A stretch of 64,000 bases of DNA from assembly GCA_003024785.1 (NCBI GenBank), contig PUQB01000065.1, positions 139,501 through 203,500 on the forward strand, given 5' to 3'. Positions 48,183 to 61,028 of the stretch are shown here, in pieces; positions within the stretch are counted from its first letter, which is position 1; each line of letters opens with the position of its first letter. The position numbers and the translations under genes were made by a program. The notes under the pieces are model-generated. The model saw only the letters and a list, made by a program, of their open reading frames with translations, searched no databases and had not been told where the DNA came from. This stretch comes from Selaginella tamariscina (lineage: Eukaryota; Streptophyta; Lycopodiopsida; Selaginellales; Selaginellaceae).

Positions 48183-48449
48183 TTACCAGAGCACACATTT
48201 GCAGGTTTCAAGAGCGTTCACAAATTGAGAACGTGTTCGTGAAAATCCGTTAGAGTCAACTTTGATCAATTCATTTACAACCTTAGTCGTAGAGCTTATT
48301 GAAATGATGCTGCCTCTGCGTACGTAAGAAACTCCCCAATTAAGTGAAAATACTTCCGCATGAATAAACATATCACCGTCTGGTATGTGTGTGGGTGTAT
48401 AGAACGGGGAGCAAATACAAATTGCTGGTAAACGGCAAAGATGAGTCAC
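48183..48449 (-). CDS. Unrecognised conserved minus-strand ORF (88 aa), unit 3
   Basis: The frame starts MTHLCRLPAICICS, continues HIPDGDMFIHAEVFSLNWG and VVNELIKVDSNGFSR, and ends CKCVLW. The translation is identical to the frame at 60183-60449 in unit 4, and unit 1 has a shortened version. Composition is balanced in contrast to the AT-rich flanks on both sides. It could be an exon of a lost gene, a very small gene, or a frame carried passively in a recently copied segment. No promoter was seen for it. Confidence 0.3.
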   Translation of the reverse strand: MTHLCRLPAICICSPFYTPTHIPDGDMFIHAEVFSLNWGVSYVRRGSIISISSTTKVVNELIKVDSNGFSRTRSQFVNALETCKCVLW

Positions 48450-48455
48450 TTTATG

Positions 48456-48648
48456 GTCCTTTTACATGTCACATTTAATGTGTGACATGTTATTTAACTT
48501 TTTATAAACTTTAAATTTATTTAGCATATAATTTAAGTTTAGATTAAATTACATAATAAATTTAAATTATTAAAAAATAAATTAAGGATTTAAAACTTAA
48601 ATTAATGTATAACACGTGGCACATTTCATTATCCCAAAATGGGGGACC
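48456..48648. mobile_element. MITE-like element, unit 3
   Basis: Same element as at 12170, palindrome at 48464-48490. Confidence 0.35.
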
Positions 48649-48649
48649 A

Positions 48650-48830
48650 GCATGACCTTATCAGAGTGTCGATTGGTGAGCTTTTGAGTGCCCAGTTTTC
48701 CTTTAAACAAGAATGTCCGATGGACACGTGGGCACGGAAAATGATAGAATATTATCAAATATATTTTGATTCGCGTGCGTGTATAAGCGTGCGTGCACGT
48801 GCGTGTGTGCCTTGCATATATAATGCAGGA
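48650..48830 (+). promoter_or_regulatory. Promoter of F-box B, unit 3
   Basis: Module at about 48660, acacgtggg near 48725, G-box CACGTG 48796-48801, CATATATAAT 48815-48824. Confidence 0.7.
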
Positions 48831-48999
48831 ATTAGGGCTTTGAAGTAAGGGGATTCTCGAGCGTTTCTGTGCGAGACATCATCATTTTGGTAAGATTAAC
48901 TAGAGGAAGATTGTAAATAAATTGAGTAATGTCATCTTGCTTTTGTACTTATGTATATCTGATCTGACTAGATTGAAGACACTACATAAGGATCCTGCA

Positions 49000-50023
49000 A
49001 TGGAGTGTCAAGATATGATACACTTGATAATCAGCAAAGGGATTACAAGAAGGGATCTAGCGCGCTTTCAGGCAATCTCTCGTACATGGGCAAAGTGCTG
49101 TAGAGAAGCTATCAAATCTTTAGATAAATCCTACTTGGTGGGGGTAAATGGTTCACACCAATGTATACAAATGGTCAACCTCAGGACTGCTGAAGTTCAT
49201 CCATTAAAGCTATCGCCATCCTTGACATCTTATCTTGGTGATTACTGGATTAGGCTGCTGACAGCTGTGAAGGTTTGGTTTTGATTTTTTGCAAGGGAAA
49301 GATGACTTTGGTCGCCTTGCAGTTGGTAACCCATGCATCAACCAATGGAAGCTCTTGCTAAAAGTCATGTTTGTAAGACATGGTACTATATCCAGAGAGA
49401 ATGACACACTTGTCATCACTGCTATGTGTTGCGGTTCCTTGTACGAATACAATGTTAAGAACGATTCATGGTACTGTGTGACTGAAAAGGTACGCCAGAC
49501 TGATTATTACTGTTGGTGGAGAGGTGATTACTACAGTTGGTTTGATGGAAACCCCTGCATATATGATGAGCTTCGGGTTAAATGGGTTCCACTGCAGGAT
49601 TGCAGAATTAAGGTTTCCCGGTGGTTTACTGTGGAGTCAAACGGGAGATTTTATATATATGTAATTGCAGAGGACCAATTGAGGACGTTTGAGGTGGTTA
49701 ACAAGAAGGTGGTGGAGGTGGTTAACGAGTGATTTAACGAGATACTGTCAGAAATGAATGTACGTTGGTTGTGTTGGATGGTTGGGAGTGGAGAGAAGCT
49801 ATTTTGGAAGAGACCACTGGCTAAAGTGGTGGTCTGTTATTCAACCTTGGATAACTCCATTGATGTAACCGACGCTCTTTCCTGTTTCCGGTTCACTATA
49901 CTGATGACGGTGGTGTTGCATTTAGCCCGCTTTATACAACGTAATTGGGAAAGCAAGAGGTTTTGGACAATGAAACGTGAGATTGCTCGCCTGTTTAGTT
50001 GTCTAGCCACGTGCCTGTGCTAG
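49000..50023 (+). pseudogene. F-box gene B, copy 3 (frame broken)
   Basis: The F-box and following ~85 residues are open. Missing bases near 49260 and 49285 shift the frame, and 49289-49732 then gives 147 aa. A short duplication near 49728 (aacgagtgatttaacgag) introduces a stop, and 49754-50023 supplies the C-terminus with the B-type tail. One codon in the CRCGSLYEY segment is missing (MCCGSLYEY). It also lacks some bases after STLDNS. Overall it is more changed than copies 2 and 4. Confidence 0.77.
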
Positions 50024-50608
50024 CCACCAAATGATTCGTATTAATGAAGAGGTGCTTTCACTCCATCAAAGTGTGTGTATATGTGTGTACATTTGTGGGG
50101 TGTGCTGTATTATACTTCATTTCGTATAAATATGGTGTTTTATTTTGATTGATTCATATTACCATCGTTGTTGATGCTTAATATGTATATATACATTTAA
50201 ACTCTGACGGAGAGAGTGAGCACCAAGAGGGTTACGTGTGACATGTGTGGAGCTGTAAGTTGTTTTTTTAATTATATACACAGAATCTTGAATCATACAG
50301 TACGATGATATGTGTGTGTGTGTGCGCGCAATCGTTGCCGTGTGCAACAAATATTTTAGAACTAGTTTAGTAAAAACTTTATATCCGGTATATGATGTGA
50401 CACGCGGGTGCGTGTATGCACGTAACTAATCAGAATGAAAGTAATATCAGATGAACATAAAAAAACTTTACTATACGCAGTGAGAAATGTTTTTCTTTAA
50501 TTTATTATAATAATAGAAGTCGTATATTTCAAAATTGAAATAGCTTAGCCTAATTAGGGTGTGTATATATGGAACTAAAGGTCAAAGCTTATTGCACATC
50601 AACTAATC
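50024..50608. other. 3' flank of F-box B, unit 3
   Basis: TG/TA-rich 3' flank corresponding to 38756-39335. No gene. Confidence 0.6.
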
Positions 50609-50645
50609 AAGAATGTGGTAGAGATGCCATCTCTACCACATTCTT
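50609..50645. repeat. 37-bp near-perfect palindrome, unit 3
   Basis: Same palindrome as 39336-39372. Confidence 0.92.
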
Positions 50646-50838
50646 GTTAACCACCTCAATAGGTGATCATGCAGGCACACCCATTAACACGTAGCTCATC
50701 TTATATGTAGAGGTACACGTGAAACAAACTGCCTACATCTGTACTAACACAATACCATGAATAGTCCCTAACATTGTATTCGTTTAAGGAACCCTTACTA
50801 TCCATCACAAGTGTGTCAGTATCGCAATTTTGACAATA
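50646..50838 (-). pseudogene. Antisense F-box remnant downstream of B, unit 3
   Basis: Counterpart of 39373-39565. Confidence 0.8.
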
Positions 50839-51385
50839 CTTCTATTGGTTAATGCATGCATTTATCACAAGAGTCCCGCACGTTGAAACTACATCAACTA
50901 CCCATGTACGTGTATATTTCAACATAATATTTTTATGTATACTATATGTTTGAGTTGTGCTGGAGAGAATAATTGAAGAACTGTAGTACAAGATGGGTGT
51001 CTTTTTAACTATATATTGTTGTTGTCATCCGTATTTTACATAACACTTATTTTATTAATCATGATTAAGTTTAAAATAAATATTTAAATATGTTATAGCT
51101 TAGGGTGTATTTTATATATTCCGGTAGATTTCAAGTAACATTTGCATTTCAGCATTTGAACTGCATAATTCTATAGTTGTCTTTTCTTCTCATTGTAATA
51201 GTAATAACCTGCAACTCCATGGTTATTTCTTCTTAAATTATAGTGGTCGTATAGGTTATTCTTGTCATTTCTTAATTCAATAAGTTACACTTATATTTTC
51301 TTTACATAAACTTTCAGCACTTTACCAAATTTGATCTCTTGAACCTTTAGTGACATGTACCTCACCCACATCATTAATCAAGAGT
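50839..51385. other. AT-rich spacer, end of unit 3
   Basis: Has a private ~70-bp gap near 51127 compared with units 2 and 4. No gene. Confidence 0.6.
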
Positions 51386-53372
51386 AAACATGAGGTAAAT
51401 TAATTCTTTCTACTACCAATAATATGTTTAAAATCTTAGTGTTCTATTGTTCAATACCACGTAATGCTTTTACTACATTACGTGTGATATATAATTGTAG
51501 TCCATGGTATTAATTACCCCTTTAGTTCTATACCCTAAGGTTTTAAACATTCACAAAGCACTCATTTTTTGGTATCATAACCTAGTTATGTTCTTAATCT
51601 AATTATTAGCTATGTATTACTTAAAGTTTGTTTAATATTTTAATTATTTAAGTTTAAAATTAATCTTATCAAAATATTAAATTATATTTGAATAAAAATT
51701 ATATATATATATATATATATAAACTATACAATATAAAATTAACAAATGTAAACTTTTAAACTAAAAATTATATATTAAATTATTTCAAATTATATTTTAT
51801 ATAGGTTTAAAATTTACCCTTTTTAGATGGCAAATGGTTTTTAAATTTACTATATTAAATTTATATTTAATTTAAATTTAAATTGCATATAAATTATGTA
51901 TAAATGAAGCTACTCATAATTATATATTAAAACTATATTAAATCATATTTAAACTATGTATTTATGTAAATTTAATATTTACTACGTATATTTATATGTA
52001 ATATTTAAATTATGTAATGTCAAATTTTTTAATGAGCACTGTACAGATATGTGGACATGTATATTACAATATGTACGTATGCATATAACACACATAGCGT
52101 GGTTTATGTAGACATGTTTTATACATGTGTACATATTGTTTTATACGTGTTAATGTACATATCCCGCTACATTATATATATATATTCACATTCTTTATAC
52201 ATGTTATATAAGCCTTTTGGGTTTTAAACATACTTCTCTCTATATTCACAATATACTCTACAGATATACAAGTGTATATATGGACATATGAATACACATT
52301 AAAGACTGTATATTGTTTCATATTCAAAACCATATATTGTTTTCGTACGAATCCTTTTCATGTCATGCACATTATAAGATGTGTGCATGGCTGTGTCTTT
52401 ACGTGTATGTACATAGATGTCGTGATTTAAAAGAGTTTGTATGTCCTGCTAATTTTTGTGTAGCTCTACACATAATGATAGTTTTATAAATTTTATTTAT
52501 AGATCATGCGACACTGAATTTTGTAACGAGCGGTGGTGTAAGAAGACAAAACGTAATAAATAAATGAAGTATGTATGAGTGTTGTGAATACGTTGATATT
52601 ATGTGTTTGCGTATATGCATGTCTATTCTTTTTATGTATTGATTTTTGTTGTTTGAACAAAAGATAAATATGCAATTCAATATTATAGAAGCACATCGGT
52701 TTCTTATCATGCTGAATTGTTTAATAAATGGTATATTATTGTCTTAAAACAACAACCAGCACCATATACTTCTTATACATACATGTGTGTGTGCGTGTGC
52801 GTGTGCGTGTGTATATATGGTATACATACATAATTATATACTTTTATGTGTGTAGATATTTTGCTTTAAATACACACAGATATAAGTAGGTAATAATTAG
52901 ACTTAAAATAATGATAGATTAACTTAGGAATGGGTTCTTTAATAATTAATAATATATTATTAATTTTTATTAGTGGTAGTAATGTTAAAAGCTATTAACT
53001 ATCAGATATATTATTTTAAAAACATTACATACAAAGGCAAAAGTGACATATGTTATAAGAATATACTATTAAATATTTATAATGATTGAATGTTAAACTT
53101 GATATAATTTATTGAAAACAATTCTATATTTACATAAGGCTAAAGGATATATAAATAAATTGATTATATACGCTTTTAAAAAATTTATATAATGGAAATG
53201 AATAATAATCATAGGTAATTTAATGTTTTTAAAAATTATTTATTATATCTTTTATAAAAAGAACAAGAAATGAACACACCAGGTTTAAAATACTTTTTAA
53301 CAAATAAGATATTATTTTGAATTATATATTTTTCTTACAAATGGAAAAAGTACGTATGAATCACTATTAAAG
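51386..53372. other. Unit 4 AT-rich, TG/TA-rich block without genes
   Basis: Collinear with unit 1 positions 1-2600, with a TA run at 51698-51720. It ends at the deletion junction tattaaag|cattgcctcg. Confidence 0.8.
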
Positions 53373-54130
53373 CATTGCCTCGTTAGAGTGACGTCTCTTC
53401 ATCCATTTGTAATTAGGTGAAACTTTTGTCATTTTTACAAAATGAGGAGATTGGTATTTACATTCATTTAAGCGAGCATGCATTTCGAATGGAGATAAAA
53501 GTTCTACCACTTGGGCAAAACTTCTACCATCCTTTTTGGAGAATGAAGCATTGAAGTGGTTTGAGCGTCAAACTAGTAATGTTAAGGTAATTGGGAGACG
53601 GTGAGGTGAGGTTTTCTAAGGGAGTATGGAAAGCTAGAGACATTGGATGAGCTCATGAAGCAATCGAATCAATTAAGGCAAAGTGAAGAAGAGAGTGTGA
53701 AGGCATTCAATGAGCGTGTGTTGGAGCTCCAACATAAGCTACGGAGCGGTTTGGGAGTGGAGGCTTCCAAAGGACTGGAGGATGTATCTAAGGAGTCCAA
53801 GCCGGTTGTCGAGATAGATGCGTCGATGTTCAACAAGTTTATTATTGATTGAAGTCGGTATTATGCCAGAAGGTAAAAAATAAGAGCTTAATAACTTATG
53901 AGAAGTTGTAAAGATTGCTATGAAAAAGGAGGCACTTCTCATGGATCCTAATGAAGCCTCAATCTCAATGATAGCACCACAACGATGCGCTATCACTAAA
54001 GCCATAAGGTCCCGAACATATGAGTCCCGGATTGATTTTCTTTTTGACATCGGCTGCTCCTCATACTGCAAGCGAGATTAGTACAACTATTCTCAACTTG
54101 AAGCAATAACGTGTCCCTCCCAAAAACGAA
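53373..54130 (+). mobile_element. Fossil LTR-retroelement piece (gag), unit 4
   Basis: Only the gag-type part remains. The leader and RNase H part were lost in the deletion at the left border. Broken. Confidence 0.65.
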
Positions 54131-56180
54131 AATTTCAAGGGATATGGGTGTGCGAGGGGAGAGCATGCTACTTTGACTTGCTAAGTATATGGGTATGAAT
54201 AAGTTTCCTACAACTGCAATAGTCTCTAATGTATTGTTTGTTTAGGAACATAGTGAACTTGCTGGAGTTGTCAAGCTTTGACATCATGCATTTGTTGTGC
54301 CCAAATGTTCTGAAATTGTGCAACGAATACACATTTGGACAAATACTACAGCATGCAAGAGTGAGTCCGAACTATTCGAAAGGCGTATGGACATCCTACT
54401 GCAACATTGCATGAACTACATGAAGCGTGGTTGTCACCCTGACCATCCATTAAGTCGACTCGGTTCTGGCGGGCTCAAGAGCACCAACATTTGTGCAATT
54501 GTACCAAACCTATGCTATGGATGGGCTTGTCGACAATGAGCATTTCATAATTTGCAACATGTTGACTGAGATTACTAGAGTTCTGTTCAATTGGAGCCAA
54601 ACAAATGGGTGGACAAAAGACACATTGGAATGCATATGTGAATTGTGCAACACAGTTGAGGTCCTTTGGTTCCAAAAGTTTGGCCCACACCAATTTGTGT
54701 ACTTGCATCATTTGGCCGCAGGCACATTGTTGACAACATTTTCATGTTTGGTTCTTCAATGAACACATGGTGCTACATTATGAATCTGATTTCAAGGTTC
54801 TATGCCATTGACACAAACAACATTAAGTAGAGATGACTTACACAAAAGCCCACCTAAGGTCCGTACTCTTTATTTTAACAGTGGTTTGTCTTTACTAATG
54901 TGGTGGTTAGAGCAAGGCTTTCTTTACAACGATCAAAGAACATGTTGGAACGAGATCAACTGCTTCCACCCCAACGGTTGACATTTACACTCAATTAGAA
55001 TTTTGTGAAAACAGCATCTACGTCAATGTTGGACAAGGTACTTGTGAAGAACAGCATAGTTGTGGTGAAATTAGAAGAGTTAGCACTTGAGCTATGGAGA
55101 AATTGCATGGACATGGGATCTATGAACTGGAGGAAATGCATTCTGGAGACAATGGTGCTTGTCCACATGTAGAGTGGGCAATGAATCAACCAGTTACAGG
55201 TCGCAGCTAGCACGCCTTGTAGGAATTGGTTTTGAAAGTCCAATATATACAACCAACAATGCTTTGCATTTTGTATTAAAGGCGCTGCAAGTACGCTGGT
55301 GACATGGGACCCAAAAATCCAGGCATGTTCATTTACAAACTTCAAACTTTTTTTTTACATCAAGCTATGTTGACACAGGTGAAGTTTGTTATGCTCAGCT
55401 AAGGGAAATATTTTCGTTGACTATAGCGTTCAAGTATGTGTTATTTTCAGTGGACTTTAGAAAGTAAGCATTTAAGTTTATTCAGATTTGAAATTCATTT
55501 CTGGTTTCCATGTGCAGATACCATTGTGTTGATTGTCATTCTCACCTTACTATTCAAAGCTAGTGAATGCATGTTTTAGCTCCAGGTCGCTATCCATTTG
55601 ACTCGACCTACATTTTATTGGTCGAAGACGTTCTAAGGGAGGTATATATAGTACCACATACGGACCTAGGCATGGCAAACAAAGGCTTCTACATTGTTAT
55701 TGAAGCAATCGCAAGCTTGTTTTCCATGTGTGGATTGAAGTAGGTGATATTGTGGAGATACTTAGAAAGGCAGGGCTCAAATTTGTGCATGTTCAATCAA
55801 GCAACACTGACACCCGCACAATGAATGTGTAGTGGTTGATTCAACAACATACTGCATACGATGAGGAGAGTTAGTACTAGATGTTTTGCATAACAATTCG
55901 AAGCAAAAGTGACACATGTAGAACAATTTGTGTTTTGTGACAAATAGGTAAGAGAACGCATTTGTTATTGTTGAACTTGATGATGTGGTAGAGCTACATC
56001 CAAACAGGCTGGATGTGGTTTGCTCATTTGTGCGAAGGCAGAAGATCCTTAGGGTTAAGGTACTTGAAGTTGATACATTCCATTGTACAAAATAGCCAAC
56101 ACAAACCTCATGCTATTAGGGTGGTCTTAGATTGTTTGCAAGAGGAGAGTGCATGTCACAGCAAGCAACCCTGAAGGTGC
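54131..56180 (+). pseudogene. CACTA/TNP2-like transposase fossil, unit 4
   Basis: Pieces at 54297-54539 and 54493-54762 correspond to the 6098-6682 frame. Later parts are more decayed than in unit 2, and about 50 bp are missing near 55725. Confidence 0.45.
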
Positions 56181-56259
56181 TTTGTTATATTTTGTAATAG
56201 ATAGTGACTAAGTAAAAAGACCATAACAAAACCTCATAACAAAGTAGAGTCCAATATCA

Positions 56260-56815
56260 ACTTCAGGAACTGATTCACAATTAATGCCACAATCATATTG
56301 TCTCTGCCGTCGAAGCCATTTTAATTTCTCACAATATTCAGTCCAAAGCACTTTGAGATCCAAAGCCATTATGTAAAACGTCCTTTGATGCCAAAAGCTG
56401 TTACACTTTGAGAAGATATGGACTTTGGCTCGTTGTGTAGCCTAATCAGGTGTTCACTAAGATCAGATGTCAAGGATGGCGGTAGCTATAGTGGATGAAT
56501 CTTGATGTTGAGCTGTTGTAAATTATTTACCCCCACCTAGTAAGATTTATCTAAAGCTTTGATGGCTTCTCTACAGCACTTTGCCCACATATGAGAGATT
56601 GCCTACATACAAGAGATTGCTTAAAAGTGTGCTAGATCCCTTCTTGTAACCCCTTTACAAATTATCAAGTTTATCATACTTGACACTCCATCGCAAAACC
56701 ATTATCCATATGTAGTGTCTTCAATCTAGTTAGATCAGATATACGTAAGTACAAAAGCAAGATGACATTTCCCAATATTACCAATTTATTTACAATCTTC
56801 CTCTAGTTGGATCTG
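56260..56815 (-). pseudogene. Antisense F-box remnant upstream of A, unit 4
   Basis: Counterpart of 33290-33860. Confidence 0.85.
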
Positions 56816-57185
56816 TGCTATAAGAAGATTGTATGAAGCTTACCAAAATGAGGCAGATCACATGTGCCTCACCCTTGTGAAGTCACATGTAACATTCTAC
56901 TTTCCTCTCGTGAGGTCTTTACAGCATTTTAACCTCGCCTTCGTGAGGGTCTCAACGGCAAGATTGTAAATAAATTTAGATTTATTTTAAAATCCCTCAC
57001 TCTTGCTATGGTAAGAATATGCCTTTTCTTATTTATTTGAAATAAAGATTTTTAAATATATTAAAATAAATAGTTAAATTTTTTTAAATTTATTTATTTT
57101 ATATAAAAGAATTTATATAAATGAAAAGCCTACAATTCTAATTTATATTTATTTTATTTTAAAAATAAAATTTATTAATTTTAAA
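56816..57185. other. AT-rich linker, unit 4
   Basis: Same linker as in the other units, with a short duplication of agaagattgtatg at its start. No gene. Confidence 0.6.
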
Positions 57186-57199
57186 TTAATATCACAATA

Positions 57200-58175
57200 T
57201 AACCCACAAGAATCAAAGTATATTATAATAAATTCTATCATTTTCCGCAATCGAGCAAGCATGACTTGATCAGAGTGTCGATCGGTGAGCCTGAGTGCGC
57301 ATGATCTCCTTACAGCTCCACAGGATCAAACCGCCACGCTGAAGATCAACAATTGTTCCGGCATCCTCTCACAAGAAGATTGAATAAGAATGTACTAGTG
57401 GGCACGGCGTCTGCTACGATACCCAGGTGCGTCTTACACACTGAAGTGGACCGTCCACAACGAGTGGACTCATCTTTGTCTCCGTTTACCAGCAATTCTG
57501 CATTTTCTCTATGTTGATGAGCTCGTAAAAGCGAGAGTTTACGCGGATGCAATTCGAAGCCCGTAAAACAGATAAGTTCAAGGCAGAGAAAAATGATTAC
57601 TCTTCAAGGCGAGGAAATCCATGCGCAAGGGAGATGAGGATATACCTGTTAATATAATATTTGTGTCTGGCCCAGGTGTGTGAGAGAGAAGACGTAACAA
57701 GACAATACCAGACATATATCTCTCTCAATCAATGTTATGTCCGATTTTCCCTTGTGCAGCAGAAACCCCATCGCCCCCGCAATTTCTTTCTTCCAAAGGC
57801 TTGAAGAACCCTATTCTTGGTAATCCCTTTGTCCGCCTCGATCTTCCTGCTTCAATCTGCTTTACGGCGATTCGCATCCGCACGGCCCTGCGCACACCTC
57901 AGCGAAGCTGCCATAGCTAGCGGCCTTGTTCGAGGAGCATGACCTTATCAGAGTGTCGATTGGGAGCCTTTGAGTGCGCGATCAAACCGCCGCACGTGAA
58001 GATCAACAATTGTTCTGTTCTTTCTCCAACAAGATTTAGGGTTCTTCCCTTGAAACGATGGACACGTGGGCACGAAAAATGATAGAATATTATCAAAATA
58101 TACTTTGATTCTTGTAATAGAATCGCGTGGTGTATAGCGTAACCGTGCGTGCGTGCGCCTTGCGCATATAAATGC
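57200..58175 (+). promoter_or_regulatory. Nested inverted-repeat promoter cassette of F-box A, unit 4
   Basis: The same elements are present with many small gaps. The inner 21-nt left arm is reduced, and the TATA-like box reads CATATAAAT (58165-58173). An ABRE-like acacgtggg lies near 58063. Confidence 0.65.
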
Positions 58176-58320
58176 AGGAATTAGGCTTTGAAGTAAGGGG
58201 ATTCTTGAGCGTTTCTTTCTGTGTGAGACAGCATCATTTTGGTAAGCCTAATTAGAGGAAGATTGTATATCTGGTGATTCTGATCTGACTAGATTTTAGA
58301 CACTACATAAAGATTCTGCA

Positions 58321-59385
58321 ATGGAGTGTCAAGTATGATACACTGATAATCAGCAAAGGGACAAGAAGGGATCTAGCGCGCTTTCAGCAATCTCTCGTAC
58401 ATGGGCAAAGTGCTGTAGAGAACTATCAAATCTTTAGGTCAATCCTACTTGGTGGGAACATACGATTCACACCGATGTATACGAATGTTCAACCTCAGGA
58501 CTGGTGAAGTTCATCCATTAAAGCTATCGCCATCCTTGACATCTGATCTTGGTAATTACTGGATTAGGCTGCTCGACAGCTGTGAAGGCTTGGTTTTGAT
58601 TGCTTTGCAACAGGAAAACTCCTGTCGCCTTGCAGTTGGTAACCCATGCATCAACCAATGGAAGCTCTTGCCAACATTCATGTTTATAAGACATGGTACT
58701 ATATCCAGAGAGAATGACACACTTTCATCACTGCTATGTGTGCAGCGGTCCCTTATACGAATACAATCTTAAGAACGATTCATGGTACCGTGTGACTGAA
58801 AACGTAGACCAGACTGAGTACTTTGGGAGAGGTGATTACTATAGCTGGTTTTAGGAACCCCTGCATATACGATGAGCTTTTTGTTCGGTGGGTTCCACTG
58901 CAGCGTTGCAACATTAACGTTGTCGAGTGTTTACTGTGGAGTCCAATGGAGGTTTTTTATGTATGTACTTGCAAGGGACCGGCGATTGAGGACGTTTGAG
59001 TGGTTAACAAGAACGTGTAGAGGTGAACGTGGTAGTGGGGTTAACAAGATACTGTCAAAAATTGATGTATACTGGTCAATGTCTTGGATGGTTGGGAGTG
59101 GAGAGAAGCTATTTTGGAAGAAGAAGGACTGGATAACGTGGTATGCTATTCAACCTTGGATAACTCCGTGACTATTGAGTAACCGACCGCGGGTTCCATT
59201 CTCCGGTTCGCTATACTGACGACGGTGGTGTTGCATTTAGCCGCTTTATGCAACGTAATTGGGAAAGCAAGACGTTTTGGACAATGAAACGTGGGATTGC
59301 TAGCCTTTTTACTCAGCAAGTTCATTTATGTCTGTTGTGTATTGGGTGTGCTTATTATACTTCCTTTCGTATTAATATGGTAACA
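58321..59385 (+). pseudogene. F-box gene A, copy 4 (many small gaps)
   Basis: At least ten gaps of one to four bases interrupt the frame, starting in the F-box (gtcaagtatgat for gtcaagatatgat) and continuing through the propeller-like region. The longest open parts are 58449-58772 (107 aa) and 58872-59171 (99 aa). Where aligned, the remaining bases agree closely with copies 1-3, and substitutions are far rarer than deletions. That pattern is unusual for slow neutral decay and continues into the neighbouring cassette. Confidence 0.75.
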
Positions 59386-59834
59386 CGAAGCTCATCTTAA
59401 ATGCAGAGGTACTCGTGAATCAAACTGCCTACATCTGCACTATCACAAACCATGAATCGTTCTTAACATTATACTATTCGTATAAGGAACCCCTGCTATC
59501 CATCACATTCTCTCTCCATGCTCTATATTCAGTGCTTCCATGATTCTCTTGGAATAGTACCATGCTCTATATTCAGAATTTTGGCAAGACTTTCCATTAT
59601 GGGTTATCAATTGCTAGGCGACCGTTCCTGTATATCACATCCATTTCAAATAAATAAAAAAAAAAAACAAGCCTTAAACAACTGTCGAGCAGTCTAATCC
59701 AGTAATCACCAAGATCAAAATGTTGTAACTCTAATGAATGAACTTTACAAGTCCTGAGTGTATACATTGTGTGGAATATCTACCCCTACCAAGCAGGATT
59801 TATCTAAAGCTTTAATAGCTTCTCTGAAACAGAT
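59386..59834 (-). pseudogene. Antisense F-box remnant downstream of A, unit 4
   Basis: Counterpart of 11082-11538, including the gcttctctgaa end that units 2 and 3 have lost. Confidence 0.85.
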
Positions 59835-59895
59835 GTGATAATCAGTAAAGGGTTGCAATAAGGAATCTAGTACGCGTTTAGGCTATCTCCATCAC
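59835..59895 (+). pseudogene. Short sense F-box remnant, unit 4
   Basis: Counterpart of 11540-11615. Confidence 0.7.
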
Positions 59896-60182
59896 TATGG
59901 ATTGTAGACCTGCAAGTCAGATCATGCAAAGTAAAAACAATGAAAGAGTACCTCATACCAGTTTATCGAGAATAAATTGCATGGTTTCTGTAGATGTTGG
60001 TTAACGCGTTCGTAAAACACGTGACATTGAAGACGTTAAATATGAGGAGTTTATCTAGTTTTTATTATTTTATTTTATTTAGTTTAATTTTAATATATAA
60101 TTTAAAATATTTTAAAATCCCAACATTTTAATATTTAAATACATTAAAATATTTATTTATTTTATTTTATTTTTTTTGTGTG
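59896..60182. other. AT-rich spacer, unit 4
   Basis: No gene. Confidence 0.6.
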
Positions 60183-60449
60183 TTACCAGAGCACACATTT
60201 GCAGGTTTCAAGAGCGTTCACAAATTGAGAACGTGTTCGTGAAAATCCGTTAGAGTCAACTTTGATCAATTCATTTACAACCTTAGTCGTAGAGCTTATT
60301 GAAATGATGCTGCCTCTGCGTACGTAAGAAACTCCCCAATTAAGTGAAAATACTTCCGCATGAATAAACATATCACCGTCTGGTATGTGTGTGGGTGTAT
60401 AGAACGGGGAGCAAATACAAATTGCTGGTAAACGGCAAAGATGAGTCAC
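60183..60449 (-). CDS. Unrecognised conserved minus-strand ORF (88 aa), unit 4
   Basis: Same translation as 48183-48449. With no amino-acid difference between the two copies there is no information on selection. Confidence 0.3.
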   Translation of the reverse strand: MTHLCRLPAICICSPFYTPTHIPDGDMFIHAEVFSLNWGVSYVRRGSIISISSTTKVVNELIKVDSNGFSRTRSQFVNALETCKCVLW

Positions 60450-60455
60450 TTTATG

Positions 60456-60647
60456 GTCCTTTTACATGTCACATTTAATGTGTGACATGTTATTTAACTT
60501 TTTATAAACTTTAAATTTATTTAGCATATAATTTAAGTTTAGATTAAATTACATAATAAATTTAAATTATTAAAAATAAATTAAGGATTTAAAACTTAAA
60601 TTAATGTATAACACGTGGCACATTTCATTATCCCAAAATGGGGGACC
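60456..60647. mobile_element. MITE-like element, unit 4
   Basis: Same element as at 12170, palindrome at 60464-60490. Confidence 0.35.
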
Positions 60648-60649
60648 AG

Positions 60650-60860
60650 CATGACCTTATCAGAGTGTCGATTGGTGAGCTTTTGAGTGCGCAGCTCCGC
60701 GTGAAGTATTTCAGCATCCTCTGGTTTTCCTTTAAACAAGAATGTCCGATGGACACGTGGGCACGGAAAATGATAAATATTATCAAAATATACTTTGATT
60801 CGCGTGTGTGTATAAGCGTGCGTGCACGTGCGTGTGTGCCTTGCATATATAATGCAGGAA
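60650..60860 (+). promoter_or_regulatory. Promoter of F-box B, unit 4
   Basis: The fullest version of the B promoter. It has the module with cgcgtgaagtatttcagca, which units 2 and 3 lack, and the tgtccgatggacacgtggg part, which unit 1 lacks. G-box CACGTG at 60825-60830, CATATATAAT at 60844-60853. Confidence 0.7.
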
Positions 60861-61028
60861 TTAGGGCTTTGAAGTAAGGGGATTCTCGAGCGTTTCTGTG
60901 CGAGACATCATCATTTTGGTAAGATTAACTAGAGGAAGATTGTAAATAAATTGAGTAATGTCATCTTGCTTTTGTACTTATGTATATCTGATCTGACTAG
61001 ATTGAAGACACTACATAAGGATCCTGCA

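Larger units (their letters stand above)
40161..51385. repeat. Tandem array unit 3 (11.2 kb, deleted)
   Basis: Third copy. After about 150 bp of the AT-rich block it jumps at about 40311 straight into the LTR-fossil block, so roughly 3.2 kb of the ancestral unit is missing. A second, separate gap removes most of the RNase H region near 41140. The rest is collinear with units 1, 2 and 4. Confidence 0.93.
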
